This document shows positions 44,186 through 56,962 of a stretch of DNA of 64,000 bases, one piece after another. This stretch comes from Phyto melanocephala (lineage: Eukaryota; Arthropoda; Insecta; Diptera; Rhinophoridae), in the NCBI GenBank assembly GCA_941918925.1, contig OW799233.1, forward strand, positions 123,528,833 through 123,592,832, in the 5' to 3' direction. The translations under genes were made by a program, and so were the position numbers. Numbering within the stretch: the stretch's first letter is position 1; every line of letters starts with the position of its first letter. The notes beneath the pieces were generated by a model. That model was not told the origin of the DNA, ran no database searches, and saw nothing but the letters and a program-made list of their open reading frames with translations.

Positions 44186-45849
44186 ATGTTGTAAAGGCTG
44201 CTTAAAAATTTAACATGCATAAAGGTATGCATATGAATGCATTATAAAAAAATTTCAGTAATTTTGTATATGTAAAATGTCAAGAACTGCAGGGTACATT
44301 ATGAAAACAACAAATAAGTAAACAAACACCCAAACATAAAAATCAATGCATGGGTTTGCACTCATACATGTAAACGTGCAATGTACAATATAAATACATA
44401 CAGTTATCATAAAAAAAAATAATAATAAGTGACAAACCCAGTTGACAACTACTCGTACAGTAGTTGAAAATAATGAGAAGATGCTAGTTTCTTAATTTTA
44501 CATTTAAATAATGAAATGATAAAGAAAATCATACATAGAAGGATATGAAAATGTAACGAGTAAATACATTTATACTTCACTAATCCATATACGTACATAT
44601 TTTTATATGCGTGTGTGTGTATGGGATTTTTGTTTTGTAGTTGCGGTTTGTTGTTTGCCTTTGGCTGAGTGTGTGGTTGTTGCTGGTCTTGTATGCAATT
44701 TTATAATCGTGGCCTTGAACATGAACTGCATTTGCGCAAGTTATAACAATTTTTCTGATTTTGCTGTTGCTTCTTCAGCTTATTTTAAAACTGTTACTCA
44801 ATTTAGCTGTGTGCAATTTTGTTTCTTCTTTTATCAAACAAATAATTTCAATACAAATAAAGAGCAAACACATTTAACATGATAAATGGCCACATTGTGA
44901 AGACTAATATAAAATGTAGTGTAATGGAAAGTATCAAAAAAATGAGAGCTTAACGTTGTGTGCAAGTGAATAAGAGTAAGTAAAAGACAGAAAAGAGCTT
45001 CAAAAAGAACCTACATAGAAAATAAAACACTCATTCGTAAACGTACAAACATTTATAAACTAGGCAAAAAATAAAGTGAAAATACACCTGGAAAAACCGG
45101 AAAACATTTGAAAAAATAATTTAATCACAGCAAATAACTGGGAAATTATTTGAAAAATACTGAAATATTGCATGTAAGCCATTTAGTAGTGAGAGATAGC
45201 AAAACAGCTAAATTAAAGAAGAATAGGAAAGTTTTTAGCTCTCTCACACACACGCATGCAGAGTATTGCACTTTTTTATTGCAAATCACATACTTACTGT
45301 GGGCTTAAAAGACAAAGCGCGCAGAAATTGAAGAATTTTATTAAAAAACTATAAAAATAATTATGAAGTTAAAATGGTTAAAGATTTTATAGTCTTCTTA
45401 TATCATTTTTTTATCATGCCATCGCAACACGAATAGACTCAATACTTTAGGTTTTAAAAATGCCAAAAATACAGAAAGAAGATGCATTCTTATAAATAAA
45501 CACAAAAAATATTAATAGACAGTCTATTTAAAATGTAGATTATTCATATAAGAATGTACAAATAGTCAAAATAATTGACCATTTATATAGTATGATCGTA
45601 CATAAATTAAACGAAATTTCAAAATTCAAAAAATTGAACAGTAGCTCACGATTAAAGTCGGGTAGCCGCATTATAAAATCTCTAGTCGCAATATCTATGT
45701 TCCTTTGAAGGAAAAAATACTTAAAAAATATATAATTTCAAAGCTATTATAAAATATTAAATGAGGGCGACTGTACATAAGTATTGGTTTTTTTAAAGGC
45801 ATAACATTTTTTTGAAACAAAAATACTACAAATTTAGTGGCATGACCAC
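44186..45849. other. Non-coding DNA with one hydrophobic open frame
   Basis: The frame 44607-44882 (91 codons from ATG) encodes a Cys/Val/Phe-rich peptide driven by GT-rich DNA; I see no domain and do not support it as a gene. The rest is AT-rich with no element ends recognised. Confidence 0.3.
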
Positions 45850-46210
45850 ATTTTTTGCTATTAGCTTACACATTTCATGATATTTTAATAATAATTTATG
45901 GCATACTGCCTTATAACATCTTTCTTTTCGAGAACACCAGGTCTTATTTCGGTAATAGGTGGTGGAATGTTGGCTTCAATCGTTGCTGGTTTATCAGCAT
46001 AGATCAGAAATTTGATGTACCGTCACAAAGAGTAATACAAATATGTAAAATTACAAGACCAAGGTGGCCAATTCACAAGTCAATTTCTTTAGAAAATTCG
46101 GCCACCAAACATTTGGTTCAACAAAGTGATATTTTTACGCGCTGTATGGCATATTGCGCCTTCTTGTTTGAAATAATTTTTCCTTCAAATAGTTTGCAAA
46201 AACATGAGCG
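45850..46210 (-). pseudogene. Mariner transposase C-terminal remnant
   Basis: On the - strand, CHTARKNITLLNQMFGGRIF starts near 46150, followed by LVNWPPWSCNFTYL and ADKPATIEANIPPPITEIRP. These match the last catalytic segment and tail of the mariner clade seen at 17936. The third Asp region is altered and stops occur. Element ends were not found. Confidence 0.65.
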
Positions 46211-47248
46211 TACTGATTAATTCAAGTTACTGTTAGCATCGGTTTCGGATTTAAAGATAAATAGACCGAACTAAACAGTGATTTTGTTTTGTTTTAATGT
46301 AATGGAATCTTATGAGGATTGTGCTCTCTGCAAAAAAACACAATTCTGCCTGTTAAACTAGAAATAAACCCTATCGATGATAATAATTTGACTATAAAAT
46401 CTATTTCTACTACCAGATTATTGTTGACCCAGTTGTCAACCACACAACGTAATTGATAATCCGCTAGCCTTAACTATTGTACCAGTTAAATCTTATATGG
46501 ATGTGGGCCAAAATCTTTCCTTAAAACTTTCAGATAGTGAATGGGCAAATACCTGATAATGGTGTTTGATCGATAAATTTGACTCATTTGCTGCACACGC
46601 GTCAACAGCGGCAATAGCATATTTCGTACGAACGATACGGTATCAATTTAGATGAACATTATTCAATAGAGTAAATGTTTTCACGAAGTGTCTGCTCAGA
46701 TGGACGTTTATGCGCACCAAAAACTTGCGAAAGAGTTTTAAAAGTTTTTTATTTGATTTTGGTGAACGCAACGAATTTTACAAATAAATTACTACTATCG
46801 GTAAACATTGCTCTGGAGTAAGTAAGCCTTTGCATAGTAATTTGCCAAAGTATACACAAAAAAACCTCAAACACTTAATTAGTATGACTTTAGTTGAAAA
46901 TTTATCTCTATCGAAAGTTTTTTATGTCATGCAGCTACTAAGTCAACGCAATTATTAAAACGCGAATATTTTTTGTCAACTACAACGACAATGGCATAGT
47001 CCGTGCCAAAATTCACAGAACCATATTTTGGCTATTCCGTTTTTTGCCACAATTGAGTTGTAGAGGTGTTTTACCATGGTCATTGAATAAAATTGAAGTC
47101 GTATGCTCCTAGGTTAAAAGCCTTTGAACTAATGATTAGGTTAGTGGGTTTATAAAATGTTTTTTTCCATACTTTTATTTTAAGTCTCTTAATTGTTCAT
47201 AGTTCTTTAATCCAGCAAAGTTAACCAGCAAAATAACACATTACAAAA
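46211..47248. other. Non-coding DNA, probably old transposon sequence
   Basis: No frame or terminal repeat could be recognised, though GC-richer patches suggest decayed transposon coding sequence. Confidence 0.3.
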
Positions 47249-47980
47249 CAAGTAAGAGCGCTATATTCGGCCGTGCCGAATCTTATATACCCTTCACAAC
47301 GTGTAGTCATGCAATAACAGTAGTTTGTATCACCATTCATCCCATATGAAATACGTACATACATAAAAACATACATATATAAAAACATCCCATTGTAAAA
47401 TTATAAATTCACGTATGTATGTTAAAAAAAAAAAAAAAAAAAATAAAAAAAAAAATTAAAAACAAAATAAAAAAAAAAATTATTATATATATAATATATA
47501 TAAAACAAAAAAAAAATAAAAAAAAATTAGAAAAAAATAATAATAAAAATATATATAATATATTAAATAAAAAATAAAAAAAAAATAAAAAAAAAAATTA
47601 AAAAAAAATTTTTTTGGCTAAGCTGGGATTCGATGCCACGTTTTCCCTAACCAGTATACACGTTTGTATGTATGTATGTTGTTGTTGTAATGTTGTTTTT
47701 GTGAAAAAAAAATCGAGGTGCTCGTGGGTTTTTGCTCATATCTCAGTTGTTTATGTACCGATGTTTCTGATTTTCAATACCGGGGTCCAACCTATTTCGG
47801 GGGGCTTCAAAAAGTTGATTTCAACATACACACGGACAGACTGACAGGGCTTAATCGACTCCCCTATTCATAAGCTTTCAGAATATATATACTTTATGGG
47901 GTCGGAAATGAAAATTGTAGAAATTTCACACGGAATGACAAACCTATATATAACCCTTTTTCACTGTGTGAAGGGTATAA
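47249..47980 (-). mobile_element. DINE-1-like element
   Basis: From CAAGTAAGAGCGCTATATTC and the hairpin ATTCGGCCGTGCCGAAT it runs through the A-rich tract (47425-47610), the inverse box pair (GGGATTCGATGCCACG), a GACAGACTGACAGG repeat and the inverse core to GTGTGAAGGGTATA. It is closest to the copies at 22306 and 24159 but inverted relative to them. Confidence 0.85.
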
Positions 47981-48111
47981 TAATGAGTTGAAAGTACCAA
48001 AAAACAGTTCTTCACTACTTACAATTTGGCATCTAAGCCCATTATTTTAACACGGCAATGTCATTGGAGGCAAGTACTTACCACGCTCGCTTACAAATAG
48101 GGACTTAAATA

Positions 48112-48550
48112 AGTAAAGGGTGGTTAAATTTTAAGGGCCGATGTTGATTTTGAATAAAACACAAATTATTTAGGAAATTATTGTCATTTCTTTTTATTAT
48201 GATAATATTGGTATGGTTCAATTATGTATGAAAAAAAGTATCGCATTTCACATTTCATACCTGTTTTGCTAAAATTTAAATATTTTTCACAATTCTCCCG
48301 ATTGTGAACGAATTTGAACGATTATGTTGGCCAAAAAAGTCACGAAGTTTACGAAATGTATTTTAATTTGAACGCTTATATCATTAAAAGCCTGAATAAC
48401 TTTAACGCGTTGCTCGATTGTGTATCTTTCCATGGTTCAAACTGAGTTAGTCTGAAACTGAGAAATGTCAAATGAAATGCAGAAGAAAACTTGACGTTTA
48501 GGTGTGGTTCACAATCAACATCGGCCCTTAAAATATAACCAGCCTTTACT
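48112..48550 (-). mobile_element. Mariner-derived MITE carrying only the transposase N-terminus
   Basis: Inverted repeats of about 41 bp begin AGTAAAGG and include AAGGGCCGATGTTGATT; TA flanks at 48110-48111 and 48551-48552. On the - strand, MERYTIEQRVKVIQAF begins near 48435 and decays after about 25 codons. Everything after the first helix-turn-helix region is deleted. Beyond the TA flanks, CTCGCTTACAAATAGGGACT occurs on both sides (48086-48105 and 48558-48577). Confidence 0.75.
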
Positions 48551-48577
48551 TACCACCCTCGCTTACAAATAGGGACT

Positions 48578-51189
48578 CGTATAAGTGCTTATTATGGTAC
48601 TAAAATAAGCACTTACTTACTTGATTTTAATAACCTAAATAACCCATTAATATTATGGACTTTCGGTTCTTTTAAGGACGAAAATTCGGTTTGATTATTC
48701 TGCGATACGTTAATTTGAAATTTTAAAATCAGTGAAAATTTATAAGTCATCACTTAGTTAATGAAATTCTTTGCCGCTTTGTCAAAATTATTATTACTTA
48801 GCCTTTTTTTGGATTTTTCATAAAAAAAATGTAAAATTGATTTCTCTAAAATAATAAAATAATTTTTCTAATTTCTTGGTTTAAACTGAACTCAAAGTTA
48901 AACATTTATTCGATATTCAGAAATATATACAAATTCTAGTTAGTATTAAAATTAAACAGAAGCGACGTTGTAATTATATGTAAAGTAATCGAAATTTTTT
49001 TTTTGAACCCACTGTAAATTTAAAAGTTTACAAAAACACAAAATGCACTCCAAAGAGTGTACATGAACAACATTTATAAACATGTGCTTTTAAACCTGTG
49101 TCTGTATATGTAAACCAAAAAAAAAAAGTTGTTTTCTGTTGTATGTGTTTTTGGAAGCTACATAGTATATGTCTGTATGTATGTACCTCTATTACTAAAA
49201 CTATTATTTTATATACAAGTTTTGCTTTTGACTAGATCTAGGAGAATGTCACTTTCAAGGTCAGTAAAGTAGAGAAAACTATAGGTACATCTCCGCCTTA
49301 TGACAAAATGTTTAATAACGCTCTCATACAAAATTAAATTAAATTAATTTAATTATTTTACCTAATAATTTAAAACCCACTGCAAGTTTTTAATATTTAT
49401 TTACAACAAAACAGGCAACAGGCTATATTGCATTGAATGTAAAAAAAAATGTATGGAAACTGCTAATGAAAACTGATTTTTTTTATTTTATTTTAATTTT
49501 TTTTTTTTAATTTCTATTGAAAGTAGAATGTTTGATTAATTTTTTTTAAGGCTTGTTTGTGGGCGTTGCTATGTGTGGGCAAGGCGTGTGCCACCATATT
49601 TGGCACAAATCGTTATAAAAAATTTCCACTTTTTATTTTATTTTTTGTAGTTGTAAATTTTACTTTGTAAAACAAAGTTTAAATAAAATATTTAATATTT
49701 TGTTTAATCTTATAATGCTATAAGGCATGGTGGTGATGATGCGGTTAAGGCTTATTTACCCAGTTGTTCATGGTCCTAAGGGATTTCTTTAAGATTTATA
49801 GTAATTTATTATAAAAGGTATTAGTCACTGAATTTTTCACTAACGAGGATATAATAGAAATCTTAAGATAGAACTCTGCCGATGACTGGATAAGCGTAAT
49901 GTTTCATGTGTATATCAAAGGCAATGTTTAAAACTGACGGAACGGAAAATATGACAATAAGAAAAATAAAATTACATTCTTCTGCAGAAGAAATGATCGC
50001 AATTAGTTACTTGATTAATTCAATTGCGCATTTAGAAAATCAAAATTGGCGATAATTGGCGAACATGCATAGATTATAAGCGCGATTAGTTTAATTAATT
50101 GGCTTGAATAGAAATCCTGCAAATAAAATAACTTCTTATCTGACGTTAAAACTAAAAATGTTTATTAAAGAGTAAATCTAGCAACAAAATTTTATTTTCA
50201 AGTGTAGAGTTTTTTTTTTCTATAGCAGATACAGTTATTAACAAAATAATTATGGTTATAGTTTGAAAGCGAAACTTGAATGCAATGAACATTTTATGTA
50301 CATTTTATTCGTTGCTATATGTTTGAAGTTATACAAAAAGGTGAAAATGATTACTATTAGAATCTATTGTGATAGACTTAAGTTATTGATATACCAAATG
50401 AAAGAGAAAACCCAGTCAAAAACTTAAGTTGCAGTTTCTTAATTAAGACCAAAGACTTTTAAAAGTAGATGTTAACTTTAGCAAACGATGACTGATGCCA
50501 TAATTTTGAATTTTACAATCTGCAGTATATTCATATATATCACAAAATATAATTTGATAACAATTTAAAGATATTGTCGGTCACACAGTTACGAAGTCGC
50601 CGGCAAGTTGAATGTACATGTTAGTCTCTCTTGGTCTTTTATAACTTTGCAGACACTTGTTTTAATATTTGTCCTTAATATGACTTTCAACTTTGGAGCT
50701 GTCTCACAAATATGGTCAACTGGGTATTGCTCTAATTGTCATAGTTACATACACACACATACTTATGTAAGTATGCAAATATAATTGTCAGTTTGTTTTA
50801 GGTAAAAATAAAGATTTGTGTTTAAGTCAAACTTAGATTTATTCGAATATTTTGCACTATAATTAAAATTAGATGTGAAATATATATTTTAAAGCTTATA
50901 CGAACCCAGGTGAAAATGTTCATATGTATATGTATAGGTATATTGCGTAATATAGTATGTTAACTTATTTATTTTGTTGTTTTATTTTTTTGTTTGTTTT
51001 TAATTTGGTGTTCAGAGTTTACTGGGATGACTTCAAAATTGAGGATTGATCTTCCTGATCTGATCTAATCTCTGTGAGAATCAAAGAACCGGGCTCAGCT
51101 AGAATTTTATAAATCGTCTCATATCGGTCTTAAAAATATTTCAGTCCTTTAGATGGACAATATTAAGCACTAATAAATTAATTTTAATA
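48578..51189. other. AT-rich non-coding DNA
   Basis: No supported gene or element was seen in this 2.6-kb stretch. Confidence 0.3.
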
Positions 51190-53040
51190 CAAGTAAGAGT
51201 GCTATATTCGGCCGTACCGAATCTTTTACACCCTTCAGAACGTATAGTCATGCAATAAAAATTTTATCAATATTCATCTATTTAATTAATATGAAATACG
51301 TACATACATACATATGGGCTAATCCTGCGTTACGGACGTTACATTTGCACGCAATTTTGCTTGTTAAGATTGACACAGCTGGCATTCACATTGGAATATT
51401 TTCATGAAATTTTTTGCAAAATGCAGTTCTTTGGGAGTTCTTCAAAACTGGTTTTAAACTTAAAGGTTAACTGTTTTTGAAAAAAAGTTATGCTAGATTA
51501 AAGTTCCGTTACGGACGTTACAAAAAATGGAAGTCGATATTGAGGCTTATGTGCATTTACACATTTTTTAGCGAATTTTGCATAATAAACAAAAAAATTT
51601 TATACACAAAAAATTAATTGGAATATATGACGATATCAATCCTGCTTAGAAAAGAAGTCTAAGTAGTCCCGTTAAGCAACAATCTTAATTTTTGTCTGTT
51701 ACGGACGTTACGGACGTTAAACTTTTTCCATTAAACCAAATTGTGTATATAAAAAACATTTATGTATTTAAAAATCTTTTTAAACTTGTAATTATTAATT
51801 TATTAGTTACAAAAAAATTATAGAATATTTCACTACTCTTATATGATCTGATTTAAGAGCTGTATATTTTTTTTTGATATTTTGTCAGATATAGTTTTGA
51901 CATAATTTTTATCAACGTAAATTAGGAAAACGCCATTTATATTTTTTTTTCTAATTTGTGAAAATCTCGAGCGTTTTTTAAGATGAGATTTTGGGCTTTT
52001 ACTAGTTGGCAAACCTTTCGCTTAACAATAGCGCCAAAACCGTCCACCGCTCCTTTTCCATGCGAAGTAGCAAAGAAATTCTTAATTTCTAATGGAAAAT
52101 CCAGTACGTAAACATTGCATGCATGGGCGTACCACCAAATATTTGAAGGGGGGCATCGGGGTTGCGGTTTACAACATAGTTATTAATAACTATTTATTGA
52201 TTTTTAGGAATTATTTTAGGTTTCAGAAGAATTTGAATTTCATCTCAATTTAAGTTGCAGATTGTGAGATCGCATGTTATTTAAACACACTTTTTGTTAC
52301 TTTGATGTGAAGTTTTTTGGGTTCTCGACAACCTAGAGCAATTTTAAGCCCAGATTCAGATTCAGTAGATGAAAATCCATTATAAACACTAACTTCCACA
52401 TCATAATATTAAAATAAAATTTTTGAGTATTTTCATGCCGTTACGGACGTTACACATTTTGTCATTTATATTTCAAGAAAAAAGTGTAATAAAGGTATTT
52501 CTTTTCTTCCATCAGATTAAAGCGCATAAAAAACTCTGTTTATAAAGCTAGTTTGGAAAACAAAATTATTAAAATTCATTCGGTTAAACTTAAAAAACCC
52601 TATTTTCCGTTACGGACGTTACACACAGTGTACCCATTTTTAGTTCAAATTGTTAATATATTTTAGATAACTTACAAGTATGATTTGAATCGCAAATAAA
52701 AGAAAATTAAGCAAATTAAAGTTTTGCTAAGCGCTAAATACTGAAACGATTGTTCTGCCCACTTTTTTGACAATGAAAAATACCCTTTTTTTTACAAAAA
52801 TAAATGAAAGCAAGAGGTACGTTTAGGTTAGCCTCTGACAAGACCAAACAAACCACTGTAAAACCGTATTGCTTATATACTTTGAAGCTTGAATATGTAT
52901 CCTATTATTCCATTAACAAACATTTGGATTTTGGGCAACTTTAAATTTCTGTCTTTGGTTTAAAAATTTTCGGATTAGCCCATATATAAAACATCTCATT
53001 GTAAAATTATCAATTTACGTATGTATGTTAAAAAAAAAGT
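51190..53040 (-). mobile_element. DINE-1-like fragment split by an inverted-repeat transposon
   Basis: CAAGTAAGAGTGCTATATTC with ATTCGGCCGTACCGAAT (51190-51315) is the hairpin end of the family. The sequence resumes at 52982 with CATCTCATTGTAAAATTATC and TACGTATGTATGTT, then stops where the next copy starts at 53046. The 51316-52981 element separates the two pieces. Confidence 0.75.
51316..52981. mobile_element. 1666-bp inverted-repeat element with TTACGGACGTTA repeats
   Basis: It starts GGGCTAATCC and ends GGATTAGCCC, an exact 10-bp inverted repeat, and ATAT flanks at 51312-51315 and 52982-52985. Five places carry GTTACGGACGTTA: 51329, 51508, 51698 (where it is doubled in a 9-bp period), 52440 and 52609, giving six copies of TTACGGACGTTA, all in the same orientation. 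No open frame of note exists. The 4-bp duplication fits few superfamilies (for example Sola or Academ); I cannot assign one. Confidence 0.8.
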
Positions 53041-53045
53041 AAAAA

Positions 53046-54494
53046 CAAGTAACAGTGCTATATTCGGCCGTGCCGAATCTTATATACCCTTCACAACGTG
53101 TAGTCATGCAATAACAATTGTTTGTATCACCATTCATCCCATATAAAATACGTGCATACGTACACGTTAGAATAAATGTGGCATCGAATCCCAGCTGAGC
53201 CAAAAAAAATTTATTTTATTTTATTTAATATATTATTTATATTTTATTATTTTTTTATATTTTTTTTAAATTTTTTTAAAAAATTTTTTTAAATTTTTTT
53301 AAAATTTTTTTTTGTAGTTTTTTTTATTATTTTTTTCTTATTTTTAATATTTTTTTTTTTGTAATTTTTTTTTGTTTGGTATGTTTTTTACATGTATCAG
53401 AAAGTTATGGGGCGATTGTGCTGAATTTCAATAGCGATTCATTCCTGGATATTTCCAAGAGATTGATACCATACACAGATCTGAGGAACATATGGTTGCT
53501 TCTAAATGTTGATTTCAACCAACACACGGGTAGGGTTGCCATTTCTATTTTTAAAAAAAGAGGACGCCAGCATAAAAAATGTAGGACATTTGTCCAAAAA
53601 AAAGGACACATTTAAAAAAAATTAAATTTGATAAAATTAACGACGCCATTTAAAATACAAAAACAAAATTTGTTTTTACGAAAACACTTTATATACAAAA
53701 ATACAAACTTAACATATCATTCTGATTTAATGGTTGAAAATAAAAACAAAAAAACAAAAAAAAACAACAAAAATTCATTGCATTCATTATCGGGAATGTA
53801 CACTTTTAAGAATTTTACATATATTTTTCAACACTTCCAATTTGAGCCAATTACCATCGCATCTCTTCAAATATTTGTAAAACTCTAGGCAATCCATATC
53901 AAAATTATATACCCTTACTATATATTTTGTTCAAGACTTTCTTCTATATCTGGAAAACAAACTTTATAAAAAACACACAGCTGACAAGCAGACCCCTTTG
54001 CCGATCTTTTTTTTAAATAAAAGACAAGTTAAAATAGGCCACTTCGATAAATAGCGACAATTAAGGATAATAAAACTAATTTTGTACAAAGAGAAGTTTT
54101 AAAATTGTGCTTTTTGAAAACTAATTGTACGAGCACCTAAATCTTTTTTTATACATTTTGTGACCTGTGATTTAAAGTTTAAATGTAAGAAAAAAACTTC
54201 AGAGAAGGTGCAAAAAGCCGGCCAACCCCGGACATTTGCTAAAAAAGAAGTAGGACAGCCCCGGATGCCCTAAAAAAGAGGACGGGGTCCGGGGAAAAGA
54301 GGACGGATGGCAACCCTACACACGGGTAGACGGATAGACGGACAGACGGACAGACGGTCAGGGCTTAATCGACTCCTCTATTCATAAGCTTTCAGAAAAT
54401 ATATACTTTATGGGGTCGGAAATGAAAATTGTAGAAATTACAAACGGAATGACAAAGCTATATATACCCTTGTGCACCACAGGTGAAGGGTATA
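53046..54494 (-). mobile_element. DINE-1-like element interrupted by a hAT MITE
   Basis: The hairpin end is at 53046-53080 and the box GGCATCGAATCCCAGC at 53179, followed by a T-rich tract. The second part (53395-53530 and 54327-54494) has GATTGTGCTGAATTTCAATA, GACGGACAGACGG and GTGAAGGGTATA. The internal switch from one subtype to the other suggests a chimera. It is first of three copies placed head to tail. Confidence 0.75.
53531..54318. mobile_element. hAT MITE with perfect 8-bp target duplication
   Basis: TAGGGTTGCCAT at the left and ATGGCAACCCTA at the right are inverted repeats; CACACGGG flanks at 53523-53530 and 54319-54326. Subterminal GAGGAC words are repeated near both ends (53570 and 54262-54305). 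An 86-codon open frame inside (53628-53888) is Lys/Asn-rich and unsupported. Confidence 0.9.
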
Positions 54495-55090
54495 AAAATG
54501 AACAAAAATTTTAAAAAAAATTTAAAAAAAAATTTAAAAAAAATAATCAAAATATATATAATAAATATAAAACAAAAAAAAATAAAAAAAATTAAAAAAA
54601 AATAAAAATATAAATAATATATTAAATAAAAAAAAAAATAAAAAATATTTTTTTTTGGCTCAGCTGGAATTCAATGCCACGTTTTTTCTAGCCAGTATAC
54701 ACGTTTGTATACACTTATGTATGTTGTTGTTGTAATGCTGTTTTTGTGAAAAAAAAAGTCGAGGTGGTCGTGGGTTTTTGCTCATATCTTAGTTGGTTAT
54801 GTACCGATTTTTTCGATTTTCAATACCGATCTACTCCCGAATATTTCTGATATTTTAATACCTCACCCGGGTCCAAGCGATGTCGGGGGGCTTCAAAAAC
54901 TTGATTTCAAGATACACACGGACAGTCGGTCAGACGGACAGACTGACAGAGCTTAATCGACTCCCCTATTCATAAGCTTTCAGAAAATATATACTTTATG
55001 GGGTCGGAAATGAAAATTGTAGAAATTTCACACGGAATGACAAACCTATATACATATGTATACCCTTTGTCACTGTGTGAAGGGTATAAA
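54495..55090 (-). mobile_element. DINE-1-like element, second of a head-to-tail trio
   Basis: It lacks the hairpin end and begins in the A-rich tract; it has the inverse box pair near 54665, GACGGACAGACTGACAG, the inverse core and TGTGTGAAGGGTATA ending near 55090. Confidence 0.75.
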
Positions 55091-55460
55091 AATGTTTGTC
55101 TTAATTTTGATTCGAACCTACGTTCATCCTGTTTGCATTGGTGTGAAAAGACGGGGTGGTCTAGGTTTTTTCATCTTATCTCAGTTGTTTATAAAGCGAT
55201 AAAGCGATATGATCCCGAATATTTTTGATATTTTGGTATCTTACAAGAGTCTGTAAATATGGGGGGCCTTCAAAAAGTTGATTTCAACATACACGCGGAC
55301 AGACAGACATACTGACAGACAAACAGTGCTTAATTGACTCCCCTATGCATAAGCTTTCAGAAAATATATATTATGTGGGGTCGGAATTTAAAATTGTAGG
55401 AATTTCACATGGCGTGACAAACCTATGTATACCCTTACACTCATTGTGAAGGGTATAAAA
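55091..55460 (-). mobile_element. DINE-1-like element, third of the trio, short
   Basis: Only about 370 bp remain: GTTGATTTCAACATACACGC, GACAGACAGACATACTGACA, the core in inverse and TTGTGAAGGGTATA. The 5' part is deleted. Confidence 0.7.
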
Positions 55461-55994
55461 ACAAGCTCGATTCAACAAAAGATTGATTATCAGGTTGTTT
55501 GATTACAAAATGTTTATAATATTTGTGTGTCTAATGTCAATACATAAAAGTAAACTTTAGCAACGGTCATTCCTTTAAACCAGTCATGTGCAATTATTAT
55601 TGTAATGGCTTCTTGCAACAATTTATTGACAAATCGATTAAGGCAATTTAAGAACTGTATTACTTAATGTTTTTAAATTATATCATTTGTAGGAAACTTA
55701 TAATCAATATAAAACGAAAATCTGTTCGTACCTTTTATGAGCAGTGCTATGTTAGTTGGTGATTCATTCATTGGACAAGAGAGACCTCGTGTCATTAAGA
55801 ATGAGATACATAAAATAATGAAATTGTAAGTGGTTGTGATAGTAAGAGTTACAACATAAGAAAAGAGCAGCGAAATAAAAAAATAAAATTGAATTATAAA
55901 ATAAGTATGGTACTAAAGTACGTAAGGCTCATGAAAGCAAAACTTAAAAAAAATGAGAAGAAAACGAAGATATAAAAATATATGAAAATAAAAA
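55461..55994. other. AT-rich non-coding spacer
   Basis: No supported feature. Confidence 0.3.
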
Positions 55995-56962
55995 CAAGTA
56001 AGAGTGTCGTGCCGAATCTGATATTACCCTTCACCATCATGTACATAGGTAAAATCTCACATCGTAGCTTAACCTATATTTCATGTTATTCCCCTTTTTT
56101 CTTTATTATTTCAAACGCCATCCTCGTTTTAGAATTATTAGGTAGTTAAGTGTATTCAACTAGTCAAGCCCTTTAATTTGATACCCATATTGATGGGGTT
56201 AAAAAATTTTGTCCGCCATTTTGTTTTAGACGCCATCTTGGATTTTACATTTTAGAATAATTTACTGTATTCTACAGGTCAAGCCCTTTTATACCAATAT
56301 TGAGGGGGTTCAAGAAGTTACATTTTAAAATATATATATATTAATTGTCCGCCATTTTGTAGTGGCGGTCAACATAAATTTAAAGTTTTTTATTTTTCTA
56401 GTCAAGTTCTTTCAGATGATACCAATATTGACCCTCTCGGTTGTCTAGAGGCTGAAAAAATTGATTTTCGTTTGTAAATTTTTAGAATATATATTTAAAA
56501 AAAATTTTTTTTGCCTATAACTTTACCGATAATAGCCCGATTTAGCAAAAATTTTACACAAATATCTCTAGAGGCATGTTATATCTACAAATAGTAGCAA
56601 AGGTACCTATAAATTATTCTATGGCTGAACAATTTTAATTTTGGTGGTAAAAATATAAAAAAAAACCGAGGCAGTCTTGTTTATTTCCTCATATCTCAGA
56701 AATTTATCAGGCAATTGTGCTGAATTTCAATAGCGATTCATTCCCGGATATTTCCAAAAGATTGATACCATACACAGATCTGAGGAACATATGGTTGCTT
56801 CTAAAAGTTGATTTCAACCAACACACGGACAGACGGTCAGACGGTCAGGGCTCAATCGATTCATAAGCTTTCAGAAAATATATACTTTATGGGGTCGGAA
56901 ATTAAAATTGTAGAAATTACAAACGGAATGACAAAGCTTGTGCACCACTGGTGAAGGGTATA
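55995..56962 (-). mobile_element. DINE-1-like element, long divergent subtype
   Basis: It parallels the copy at 16659 along its length: CCATCATGTACATAGG, GTCCGCCATTTTGTTTTAGA, GACGCCATCTTGGATTTTA, the inverse core and GGTGAAGGGTATA. The hairpin is partly lost (GTGTCGTGCCGAAT). Confidence 0.75.

Noticed and set aside
44607..44882. 91-codon hydrophobic open frame
   Set aside because: Composition follows GT-rich DNA, there is no recognisable domain or splice context, and no other evidence of a gene.
53628..53888. 86-codon Lys/Asn-rich frame inside the hAT MITE
   Set aside because: Low complexity, no transposase motif, lies in non-autonomous element interior.
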